Below, piece by piece: positions 44,578 through 55,389 of a stretch of DNA of 64,000 nucleotides. The translations under genes were made by a program, and so were the position numbers. The stretch's first letter is position 1. Each line of letters starts with the position of its first letter. The notes beneath the pieces were generated by a model that searched no databases, was not told the origin of the DNA, and worked only from the letters and a program-made list of their open reading frames with translations. This DNA comes from Hypericum androsaemum (lineage: Eukaryota > Streptophyta > Magnoliopsida > Malpighiales > Hypericaceae): the NCBI GenBank assembly GCA_963995505.1, contig OZ023199.1:10361153-10425152 (forward strand), written 5' to 3'.

Positions 44578-47409
44578 CTAATCCAGGACCCCTCTTCTCT
44601 GAAGTCGCATGGCTCCAATATCACTTTTTTTAACCCGTGCTCGCACTTTACCATATTGGACTAAGATCGTGTCGTCATGCTCGGTTACTTCAACGACTGT
44701 AGCTAACTTATTTCCGAAACTTTTTATGCGCACTTGCTGTCCAGGTTTAGGGGTGTATAAGTTGGCATCAGGTTCAGAAGCTGTTTGGCCTTCTATTGGT
44801 TTGTGAGATTCAACAATGGATGCAATTGCAGCTTCTGACTTCTTAATCAGCGACTTGAACTGATCTGGACTGATCGCTTTTAATTGATTTTCGAACTCCT
44901 GTATAATTGCTCGAATCTGTAACTTTGCAGTCTTCAAGTCCTGCAGGGCTTGTTGGCTGTCTTTCTCCCTAAGAGCCTTTTCACGCACATCAAGATCTTC
45001 GGCTTCAGCTTGAATCTGAGAAAGTGAACAAAGAGTTTACAGAAAACAGAACAAAGTTGTTTCCTCTTAATTTCAGTTCTATGTTATTAGATAAAAATAT
45101 CTCGCAAGTTCGACTTTTTGCTACCAGGAGATTCAGGCAGTTGAAGAAACTAATACAGCTTATTGATTTGATGAAGCATAAACAAAAAGAAAGCCAACAA
45201 ATGAAGCAACTACGACAGACGAAGATGACACGCCAGAGCGGAACTGTACCTCACGATAAATCTGCATAATTTCTGCATGAATCGATGAAGTTTTCCTAGC
45301 CTCGCCTTCCAGTCTATTTCTTTCTTCTAATAAAGATCGATATAAAATACCTTTTCTCTCCAGCTGCTTTTCTGGTCTCAATTTTTCTACCCACATTTGA
45401 GCACGCCCAATTATTTGACTATCAAAGCCAACTGACATGGCAATAGTTAATGCATTTGATTCACCGGCACTTCCCCAGAGGATCCGGTAAGTTGGAAGTA
45501 AAGTTTCAAGAGAAAATTCTGTGGCTGCATTCTCAAACCGTGCATCCTTCTCTTTGAGGAGACATAGATCAGCATAATGGGTAGTTACAACAGACAAATT
45601 GACACGATCCGCTAGATGCTGCAAGATGCTGGTAGACAGAGCCACACCTTCTGATGGGTCAGTTCCACTGCATATTTCATCAATCAGGACCAGCGACTTA
45701 TCTGTGGCGACTTCCAAGAACCTACGAATCCGAGATATATGACCACTGAAAGTTGAGAGGTTTTGTTCTAGAGACTTCCAGAGAAAGAAAACAATCGTCA
45801 GAAAATAATGACCCGAGCAACAGAACTCGCTAAATAGCTCACATAGGGGAGGGGATCTATTACCTGGTGATCCCCAATATCAGCGAGAACGAGATCAAAC
45901 CATGGCAGTCTTGGGGTGTGCTTAGCCGGTAAATAGAAGCCAGCCTTAGACATGAGAGAAGCTATTCCCAGAGTTTTCATTGAGGCAGTTTTCCCGCCAG
46001 TATTAGGTCCTGAGATCACAACTACCCTAGTTCCGCAATCCACTTTGATATTGATCGGAACTGGGAATTCCTTTACAGCCACCATTGAATCTTCATCAGC
46101 CACATCCTTACCATTTCTCTCATCACAATCACCTGAAGTTCTGGAATGGAATTGAAGAGAACTAGACAAATGTCCTCGTGAAGTCTCGAGGAGTACAGGG
46201 TGGCATATATTTTCGATATCTATCGATAACAATTGACCTGTTGCACCACAGCATTCTTCCTCGCACTCTCCAGAGGTCCAAATTGGACAGGTCCCGCCAA
46301 CCCACCGAGCATGTCCAGCTCTAGCAAAAGCGAGGTCAACTTCAACAATTCCATCCAACAAATGTCTAATGTCTCTACCCATCTCTGCTATCTCGTAAGT
46401 CAGCAAGCTCAAAATGACCACTTCCTCCTTTTTCTCCGAATCAGAAAGCATCACCTCTAAGTTATTCAATTCGACCGCATCAGCAGGCTCCATGAAGTAA
46501 GTGGCACCAGAACTACTAACATCAAGAGACACACCACCCGGAATCAGATGCCTATGAGTAGCCCTAACGCCCACGCACAAACGAAACCGACGCCTTGTCA
46601 CTAAAGGTTTATCCATACCCCCAGCCTGAAACACCCTAGTGGACACACCCTTCAAGAGTCTCTCCAAATTCTCCATGTTTTCCTTCCTTTCCGACCGAAT
46701 AAACTCCAACTCCTCACTAGCCCTATCGAGAATCACCGAAAGATTACAGTCTATGCAGTACTCGATCTTCCGTTCCAATTCGTTTTGGAAATTGCAGCTC
46801 TCGAGTATTTCTACTAGAGATGAGCACCTATTCACACACACAAAAGGTCAAATCTTTATCCTCGACTATGAAGAAAAGACGAAAAAAAACAAGACACTAC
46901 CTCTCGGTGCCACTCCGGCCAGCCTTAACGAGCAGCTCGAACGCTTCCCGGGCGGCGCGAAGCGTCCGCCTGACAGTGCAGAGCTCCCGCACCGTGAGCA
47001 GCAGCCCGGATGCGGCGGAATCGAGGATCCCCGTGATGTCCTCGACGCGGGAGAGGTCCAGTGGCTCGGGATGCGCGAGGGCGGCGGCGGTCTGGTCCAA
47101 AAGCCTCTGGCTTTCGTCGCGGGAGGCGCCGACAGGGACGGAGGCGAGGAGGGCGAGGGAGCGGGCCATGGAGGTGGAGGTGAAGGGGGTGAGCTGGCGG
47201 CAGATGGCGGGCCATTCGAGGGTGTCTAGGGTTTCGGATTGGAGGGTTTGGGATAAGGAAGAAGAGGAAGGAAGAGGAGGAGGAGAAGGGGAGAGGGAGA
47301 ATTGGGGATTTAGGGTTTTGAAGGTGGGATTGGGTGGTGGGAATTTTAGAGGAGGGGAGATGGCGAAGAAGAAGTGAGTGGTGGTGAAAGAGAGAGGGAG
47401 TCGTTGCAT
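44578..47409 (-). CDS. MUTS2: MutS2-type DNA mismatch repair-like ATPase, plastid-targeted, lacking Smr
   Basis: Four exons on the minus strand (47409-46901, 46827-45864, 45774-45250, 45015-44578) give 811 residues. The Ser/Pro/Phe-rich first 55 residues look like a chloroplast transit peptide. The MutS core and lever region precede a full ATPase: Walker A GPNTGGKT (443-450), the STFSGHISRI region (499-506), Walker B LVLIDE (519-524) and TTHY (555-558). A coiled region and a beta-rich segment (QVRIKSFGNKLATVVEV) follow. MutS2 proteins bind branched DNA or stalled ribosomes and normally end in an Smr nuclease domain. Here the frame stops at 44578 before that domain, and the Smr code downstream is broken. 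The ATPase looks intact, so a shortened protein is likely; a dying gene is the alternative. Confidence 0.9.
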
Positions 47410-47515
47410 TTGAATTACTGTTGGGAGAGGAGAAAAAAAGAGTTCGCTGCGCGTTTAAAGTGCGCGCCAGGTGCGTTTTTGTATCTTATCCGTTCCCTCG
47501 GATCAGGTTTTTTTC

Positions 47516-48106
47516 AATGTTTTAAAAACCGATCCGGAATTTTTAAAATTTCTGATTCACTTGGTCAGACCGGTTGAGCCATCGGTCAGACCAAGACTTT
47601 TATTTTATATTAATATAATTAAAATAATATTTAATAAATTTAATTTAACATAAAAATGATAAAATATCAAATTATTTCAAATATTTAGCAACTTTGTTAT
47701 ACAATTTATCCAAACAAAGTCTTCTAACATGAATTGAACAAGTCTAGAAGAACAAGAAGATGATTATACAAGTTTTCAGGTTCGACATATTAATCCAATT
47801 TGTTTGACCTAGTTAAAATATTATCAAGAATTGTTTAAAAATAAGTTTTTTGTGATCAAAAAGTAATGTACACGCTCCGAATGTGGAAGTTGAGGTTTTG
47901 TTTCAAAATTAAATCAAATAAAATAGAAAAAATATACACTAATTTTTTTGATCCGGGTGAACTGGGTCACCCGGAAGTACCTGACCGAACAATCTGACCA
48001 AATTTTAACCGGTCGAACTGCATTCCTGGTTTTATGAAAAAATCGAACCGAATTTAATTTCGGGTAGCAGTCCGACCATCGGTCAGACCGTGGTTTTTAA
48101 AACATT
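47516..48106. mobile_element. hAT-like non-autonomous element, 591 bp
   Basis: A 15-bp perfect inverted repeat, AATGTTTTAAAAACC at 47516-47530 and GGTTTTTAAAACATT at 48092-48106, bounds it. The subterminal parts repeat GGTCAGACC and CCGGTTGAGCC-like motifs, as in the element at 13085-14023, so the two belong to one family. The flanks are T-runs, which prevents a sure call of the target duplication. It lies about 110 bp upstream of the MutS2 start codon. Confidence 0.7.
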
Positions 48107-48682
48107 AATTTTTTCCTACCAAATGATATCCAAGTCTAATTAGGTTTTTTTTTTCATTGCATTTTCGATGTAATTTTGTGTTTGTCAGCTGTCACTTTGG
48201 TTAACATTGTTTTGGTTTGGTTTGACTTTTCTTTTTGAAAATATTGTCGGTTCTTATAGCTGATCTTATTGCCTTTGTAGTTCATCTGCACTTTGTACAC
48301 TTCTTTCTTGTTTTATGCCTTGTTTTATTACTCATGTATTTGCTTTCATTATTGTACTCATTTTCTAGAATATTGCTAACTTAATATATGTTATGCAGCT
48401 TTACCCCTCAAAAGTTTAATGAACGAATTAAAGAGTAAAAATTTTAAAAAATGAAAATATTTTTTAACAAATATTAAATGTTGTTCCGGAAGTTACTACG
48501 ATTTATTAAAGGACACAAATGAATTGAGATTGAGACCTAATTAAATTATAATAATATTTTTCTTGGATTAGGTTGGTGACAATCTCATGTCTAAACGAGC
48601 AATGCATGTGAACCGGCTATACTTTTTTTTTAGGGTGGCGCAGAGTATATATTAATATAAACGGGTTACAATACAGAAAAAA
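48107..48682. other. AT-rich DNA before Copia copy B, no gene seen
   Basis: Nothing coding is visible. The sequence stops abruptly against a truncated LTR at about 48683. Confidence 0.45.
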
Positions 48683-49079
48683 GAAAACTGATGGCCGAAA
48701 GGGTGCCTCGGCTCCCAGAAATGTGAGAGCATAGTGCCCCCTCGGAAGTGCATGGCAGCCATTCGGATTCCAGCCATCCTTGCCTATAAATAGGCCCTTC
48801 CCCCCTCATTTGCATCATCCCAACTACAAGTGCATAAGCATTCATTAGCATTGTAGTTCTCTCTCTCTCAGAAAGTTCCGAATTTTCAAGGTTCGCCTGA
48901 AGCTTCGAGGGTCGTTGTGCTACGAACTCAGAAGCAGCGTAGTCGTTGTATCTTGGGGACGATTGCCGCAGCCTGTAAAGTATTGAATACGGGGCAATCT
49001 CGTCTTACGGAGAAAGAGTCTAACTCTTGCCTCGACTATTAAAGATCCTAATCAAGTACACCACATCCGATTCACAACA
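48683..49079 (+). repeat. Truncated 5' LTR of Copia copy B
   Basis: The sequence from GAAAACTGATGGCCGAAAGG to CACAACA matches 54100-54403, except that the 3' LTR lacks an internal stretch of about 95 bp present here at roughly 48930-49025. Confidence 0.88.
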
Positions 49080-49108
49080 ATCGTAAGACGAGATCTGTGT
49101 ACTTGAAG

Positions 49109-52100
49109 ATGGCATCAACAAGCTCAGCACCTGTGCCAGCGGTACCAGGAACTGTCCACGCTGAAAGGCCGGCTAAGTTCAACGGTACCGAGTTCAAGAG
49201 ATGGCAACAGAAGATGCTGTTCTACGTGACGACGCTCAACCTGGTCTGATTCTTGAAGGAAGAGGCTCCGAAGGTGGCAGAAAATGAGGCTGATCCACAG
49301 AAGATCAACACACTCGATGCATGGAGTCACAGCGACTTTCTATGTCGTAACTATGTCCTGAATGGCTTAGACGATGCCCTCTACAATATCTATGCAGGTA
49401 CCAAGACTGCGAAAGAATTGTGGGTCTCCCTGGAGAAGAAGTACAAAACAGAGGATGCCGGGATGAAGAAATTCATCGTCGGAAGGTTCCTCGACTTCAA
49501 GATGGTGGACTCCAAGAAGGTCATAGACCAAGTCCAAGAGCTGCAGCTGATTCTACACGAGATTCACACCGAAGGCATGAAACTCAGCGAATCCTTCCAG
49601 GTGGCTGCTCTGATCGAGAAACTACCTCCTCTGTGGAAGGACTTTAAAAACTACCTCAAGCATAAGAGGAAGGATATGGGGCTGGAATACCTGATCGTGA
49701 GACTAAGGATCGAGGAAGACAACCGAAAGTCTGCAGTCAAGACTGGCAGGACCAACTCTGAGACTAAGGTACACCTCGCCGAAGGTGGTACCAGAAAGAA
49801 GAGGAAGAAGCCCGGGAATAAGCAGGAGAAGCAAGAGCCAAAGAAAAAGAAGGCTAAGAAGATCAAGGACAATTGCTACAACTATGATAAGCCCGGTCAC
49901 ATGGCAAAAGATTATCGCCTGCCAAAGAGGGACGATCGTAAAAAGGTAAATCTGGTCGAAGACCTGTCTGAGCTAGACTTATCCGCCGTGGTGTTTGAAG
50001 CTAATCTGGTGGATAATCCAAGAGAGTAGTTCATAGACACAGGGGCAACCCGACACATTTGTTCAGACAAGGAGATATTTTCGACCTACATTCTGATCAA
50101 CGGACGAAAGTTATTTATGGGTAACTCCGCGACTTCACCCGTAGTCGGATTAGGCCAGGTGGTGCTCAAGCTGACCTCTGAAAAAGAGCTGACCCTCAAG
50201 GATGTGCTGCATGTCTTAGACATTCGTAAGAATTTAGTATCTGGCTCATTGTTGAGCAAAGCTGGGATGAAACTAGTATTCGAGGTCGATAGATTTGTTC
50301 TGACCAAGGCTGGTGCCTTTGTAGGAAAGGATTACCTCGAGAGGGGGCTCTTCAAGATGAATATAATAACTGTCAAACACGCCTTTAATGGCCCTAATAC
50401 AGTTGTTAATTCTTCTTATTTGGCTGAGTGTTCTAACTTATGGCATGATAGACTAGGACACGTAAATTTGAGCTCACTAAGAAAGTTAGTAAGTTTAAAT
50501 TTATTGCCTAAAATGGAGTTTGACCCGAACAATAAATGTGAAGTATGTGTAGAGGCAAAAATGACCAAAGTACCTTTTCATTCAGTGGAAAGAAGTACTA
50601 CACCTTTAGAGTTAATTCATACCGACATATGCAATATGAAACAAGTGCAAACTAGAGGTGGGAAAAAGTACTTCATCACATTTATTAACGATTGCACGAG
50701 GTACTGTTATGTACACCTCTTCAAAGGAAAAGACGAAGCTCTAGAAGCTTTCAAGAGTTATAAGAATGAGGTTGAAAATTAACTTAGCACTAAAATCAAA
50801 ATGATTCGAAGTGATAGAGGGGGAGAATATGTAGCTCCGTTTGAGGAATTCTGCCAACAAAATGGCATTATTCATCAGACAACAGCTCCATACTCACCTC
50901 AATCAAATAGTATAGCTGAACGCAAGAATCAAACTATTAAGGAGATGATGAATGCTATGTTGATTAGCTCGGACTTACCACAGAACTTGTGGGGAGAAGC
51001 TGTGCTATCAGCTAATCACATTCTAAACAAATTGCCACACAAGAAAAGGGACAAAACCCCATATGAATTATGGAAAGGGAGGAAGTCTTTCTACGGTTAC
51101 CTTCAAGTGTGGGGGTGCCTAGCCAAGATAGAAATACCTCTACCTAAAAAGGTGAGAATAGGACCCAAGATCATTGTCTGCATCTTTATCGGATATGCCC
51201 CACAACAGCAGCGCATACCAATTTCTAGTGCACAAGTCTGAAAATCCTAAAATCAACAAGGGAATGGTCATGGAATCAAGGAATGCAACATTCTTTGAGA
51301 ATATCTTTCCTAAAAAGGAAAAGAAAGAAGTAAGCTCAAACAAAAGAAGTTATGAAGCTACACAAGACTCTGATTAAGGTGTTGAGGAACCTAGACGGAG
51401 TAAGAGGACCAAAATAGCCAAGTCGTTTGGTCCAGATTTTCTAAATTACATGTTAAAAAATGAACCTGGAATAATCCAAGAGGTATTATCTAGTCCAGAT
51501 GCCCCTCTCTGGAAAGAAGCTATCAATAGTGAGATAGAATCTATCATGCAAAACTACACGTGAGAAATCGTGGATCTCCCACTAGGTTGCAAACCTTTAG
51601 GTTGCAAGTGGATCCTTAAAAGGAAATACAAAGCTGGTGGATCAATCGATAAGTACAAAGCTCGGTTGGTAGCTAAAGGATTTAAACAGAAAGAAGGATA
51701 TGATTTTTTTGATACGTATTCGTCGGTCACAAGAATCACATTTATTAGAGTGCTCATAGCTGTTGCAGCACTCTATAACCTCGAGATACATCAGATTGAT
51801 GTAAAAATAGCTTTCCTAAATGGAGAACTGGAAGAGGAAATATATATGGAACAACCTGAAGGGTTTGTTACCCCCGGACAAGAACATAAAGTATGCAAGC
51901 TGGTCAAGTCACTATACGGGCTAAAACAGGCGCTGAAACAGTGGCATGAGAAATTTGACAGAACAATGATGTCAAATAGCTTTAAGATCAACGAGTGTGA
52001 TAAATGTGTATACATTAAAGGCACACCTGATGCTTACGTGATTATATGTCTGTATGTAGATGACATGCTAATCACGGGAAGCAGCAATGATCTTATTATA

Positions 52101-53003
52101 AAAACTAAGAACATGTTAAAGAACAACTTTGACATGAAAGATGTGGGTCTAGCTGACATCATACTGGGGATTAAAATCTCTAGGACGACTGAAGAAATTA
52201 TCTTGTCTCAATCTCACTACGTTGAGAATGTACTCAAGAAATTCGATACTTTTGACAAACCTCCGGCTAAGACTCTGGTAGACCAAAGTCTACACTTGGC
52301 TAAGAACAGAGGTGACCCAGTATCTCAACTGAAATATGCAAAGATCATCGGGAGTCTAATGTACTTAACAAATTGTACACGCCCTGATATTGCATACTCA
52401 GTTAGCAAGCTTAGTAGATTCATGAGCAATCCAGGACCAGACCACGGGCTAGCTCTAAAAAGGGTTCTAAAGTATCTGAAATATACTATGAACTATGTCA
52501 TACTTTATACGAGGTATCCAGCTGTATTGGAAGGATACAGTGATGCGAATTGGATATCGGATACTAAAGACTCCAAATCTACTAGTGGTTATGTGTTCAC
52601 CATAGGTGGAGGAGCTGTGTCCTAAAAATCCTCTAAACAAATATGCATAGCTCGATCCACCATGGAGTCGGAGTTTATAGCACTAGACAAAGCTGGGGAA
52701 GAAGCTGAATGGTTCAAAAATTTCTTAGAGGATATTCCGTGTTGGAACAAGCCTGTGCCCCTTGTATTGATACATTGTAATAGCATGTATGCAATCGGAA
52801 GAGCACAAAGTATTATGTACAACGGTAAGTTTCGACATATCCGTAGGAGACATAACACTGTTAGACAATTGATCTCAAGTGGAGTAATAACCATTGATTA
52901 TGTGAAGTCCAAGGACAACATAGCTGATCCTTTGACGAAAGAAAATAACAGAGATCAAATGTACAATACAGCAAGGGGAATGGGGTTAAAACCCACACAT
53001 TAA
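49109..53003 (+). pseudogene. Copia gag-pol polyprotein, copy B, with many stops
   Basis: From ATG at 49109 one frame carries gag (with a premature TGA at 49247), a zinc knuckle degraded to [14 protein letters not shown] (first cysteine pair damaged), a TAG at 50027 just before protease (FIDTGATRHIC), the integrase zinc region (HDRLGH, CEVC) and the integrase core (IRSDRGGEY), with a TAA at about 50780. A frame shift near 51200 and stops at about 51376 and 51561 precede reverse transcriptase (CLYVDDML), and TAA at 52623 precedes RNase H, which runs to 53003. The order is Copia type. It is dead by at least seven lesions. Confidence 0.93.
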
Positions 53004-53550
53004 AGAATGTTCATAGCGGTAACTCAACCATGATGAGTGGAGATCCCACAAACTTGGTTCAATGAGACAACTAAGTTATGGATGGTTCAGATGAATACTT
53101 AGAATCTGTCCCATTCTCAGTAGCTACCCAAGTACGAACCTGTAGAGGTGTGGTAAGATTAAGCGTCTACGCCTTTAATAATTCCTATACCAGGAAAATG
53201 TGGAGTATGGCAGGATACTTTTGATGGGAGATCACCTATATAAGTGTGAAGTGAGGCCGCTTCAAAAGGAAAAAATACTTATGAATCCAAGATAAGGTCC
53301 ATGGCCGAAACGGACACAACGTGAGAACCAAAAGATATTAGAAATATCATTGTGTAAATGTTATTGCCTTGGTTTACATAAAAAAACTGACCAGTTCAAG
53401 ACATCGCGTTCACTGAGCAGCAAGTAAATCCGATAGCATTTTACTAGGGAAGGTTCAAAGCCGTAAGCTACCTTTCACGATGCAATGATATTTCGTTGGA
53501 ACTTTTCTTAAAAGTATCAGCATGCATTAATAATCATTCATGTGGGGGAT

Positions 53551-54403
53551 TGTTGGAATAAAATTGAATGAAAGTTTAATGCAAAGCCCATAGTGGAAGA
53601 CCCAAGTGGAAAGCCCAAAGTGAAAATGGAAAATGGTAATCCCACATTGAAAAGTGCAACAAGTTTTCTCTAGTTTATAAGGAGATGCTTCTTATTGACT
53701 AGGAAATAAGTTGACCACCTGAAAGGATAGCCAACTCGGACCGCGGCGAGGATGGTGCGTATTACCATCCAAGCACGAGCACGCATACGCGCACGTACAT
53801 GTGCGCATGGCGCATTGGACGCAGGTCTTTGTGGTGCACTTGGCACTTCGCACGTGTCGCGAGGAGCTGGAGGAGCCTTAAGACTTTTTCCAGATTTTGG
53901 GAGAGTTACAAGCTGCGTGCAAGGTAGCTCGCGAAGGGAGGCGAGCTGGCCCAACGGATGAAGGGCCACCAGCGTGCGGAATATCCTGGAGGCTTCCAGA
54001 TTGCCACCGAAGAGGCATGAGGAGTGCCTGGAAGGCATGTGGCCGAAGAGACACCAGCAGACTTTCAGGAGCCCGGAAGAGACACCTACAGGCATCCAGA
54101 AAACTGATGGCCGAAAGGGTGCCTCGGCTCCCAGAAATGTGAGAGCATAGTGCCCCCTCGGAAGTGCATGGCAGCCATTCGGATTCCAGCCATCCTTGCC
54201 TATAAATAGGCCCTTCCCCCCTCATTTGCATCATCCCAACGACAAGTGCATAAGCATTCATTAGCATTGTAGTTCTCTCTCTCTCCCTCTCTCAGAAAGT
54301 TCTGAATTTCCAAGGTTCGCCTGAAATTTCGAGGGTCGTTGTGCTACGAACTCGGAAGACTATTAAAGATCCTAATCAAGTACACCACCTCCGACACACA
54401 ACA
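53551..54403 (+). repeat. 3' LTR of Copia copy B (853 bp)
   Basis: Starts TGTTGG after the purine tract and ends ACAACA. The tract at 53770-53815 alternates purine and pyrimidine (GCACGCATACGCGCACG), like the equivalent tracts of copy A but with a different length and order. Confidence 0.9.
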
Positions 54404-55060
54404 AATAGCTCATAAGAAAGAGTAGTAATCTCATTCGTCGCCTGAAGGAGAGGAGTCCAGCCACCGCCTACCGCGGCCATCGCACAAGGAGGAGGAAAAA
54501 GGTGTGTCTTGGCGCTACCTATTTTCCAGAAATGGCTAGGGTTTCGCGACTTTCTCTCGCCACCGCTGCTCGAGGGAGAAAAGAGAGTAGTCTGCTCCTG
54601 CTGCCAGGCACCGGTCGCCCGTCGCCGATGCTCGAAGCCTTGTCGTGGATTGCCACCTTTTGGGGAGAGAGAAAGAGGTTTGACGTCTGAGCCAACCCCG
54701 ACGTCATCCCAATTGTCCTCGCACCGCCTCTGCGCTCCGAACTTGTGCCCCTGTCGTCCGCCGAGGTTGTCGTGTCGTCCGTGCCTGAGATCTAGCTTGA
54801 TTAGAACAGACCTGAGAGTGAGGGAGAGGGGAAGACGAAGATTATTTTAAAAAAAAAACTTAGTCCATGTCATTTTTTGGCACACTGACACGCCACCACC
54901 ACATTTCGTCCACGTCATCTCCCACTCCCGGAATTTTAAGTCCGGCCACTATAATGGTGGCCGGAGACAAACACAGGTATCTTTTTGGGTATTTTTGAAA
55001 TAATAAAGTGTCTATATACAATAACACATGGTACTAAAGTGTCTTTAACCCTTTTTCTTT
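54404..55060. repeat. Right end of a broken MULE-like element
   Basis: The minus-strand reading of 54990-55050 has AAAGACACTTTAGTACCATG, which resembles the terminal repeats of the MULE family seen at 17158-20726. The rest (54420-54840) is GC-rich with open frames that match no family I know. The left end of the element is not found. Confidence 0.35.
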
Positions 55061-55094
55061 TTATCCAACATTTAGAGTCGAGTATTATTTTAGG

Positions 55095-55180
55095 GGTGAT
55101 TAACATTTGTAAAATTTGAATTCATGATTTTTTTAGGTGAATCCAAATGTCTTATCATTTAGACCAACTCAATAATATTA
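55095..55180 (-). repeat. tRNA-derived SINE-like element
   Basis: On the minus strand it begins GAGTTGGTCTAAATGATAAG (box A-like), continues ACATTTGGATTCACC, and has the box B-like GAATTCAAATTTTACAAATG. It aligns well with 55850-55940 and 5815-5895. Confidence 0.6.
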
Positions 55181-55225
55181 CTAATAAGAGTTGATCCGAA
55201 TAATATTCAACTTAATTTTTTTTAG

Positions 55226-55233
55226 TATAAATA
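55226..55233 (+). promoter_or_regulatory. Probable TATA box of the cysteine-rich gene
   Basis: TATAAATA sits about 165 bp before the proposed ATG at 55390, with a pyrimidine-rich stretch just downstream. Inferred from sequence only. Confidence 0.5.
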
Positions 55234-55389
55234 GCCCATATCTTCCTCCTCTTCCCTGGATTCCTGTTTGGAGAGAGAAACAGCTGTTGTTTGTTTCCCG
55301 GAACAAAAAGATAACAAAGGAACTACGGACATCTCTCCTGCTCCTCTTCTTCTCATCAGGTAATAACAAGGGATATAATAGAGTAGAGA

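Larger units (their letters stand above)
48683..54403 (+). mobile_element. Copia LTR retrotransposon, copy B, 5'-truncated
   Basis: The 5' LTR keeps only its last 397 bp (48683-49079); its start, and any left target duplication, are lost. The gag-pol region (49109-53003), a purine tract TGTGGGGGAT (53541-53550) and a complete 3' LTR (53551-54403) follow. In the shared part it is very similar to copy A, about 22 kb away in the same orientation. Both LTR remnants carry the TATAAATA box (48784-48791 and 54201-54208). Confidence 0.93.

Noticed and set aside
44221..44664. A 147-codon plus-strand frame opposite the 3' end of the MutS2 gene
   Set aside because: It is antisense to the Smr remnant and the last MutS2 exon, and shows no recognisable domain.
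54502..54850. A possible gene in GC-rich DNA after Copia copy B
   Set aside because: Two overlapping frames exist but neither has a domain or conserved phrase, and the stretch appears to be part of a broken MULE-like element.
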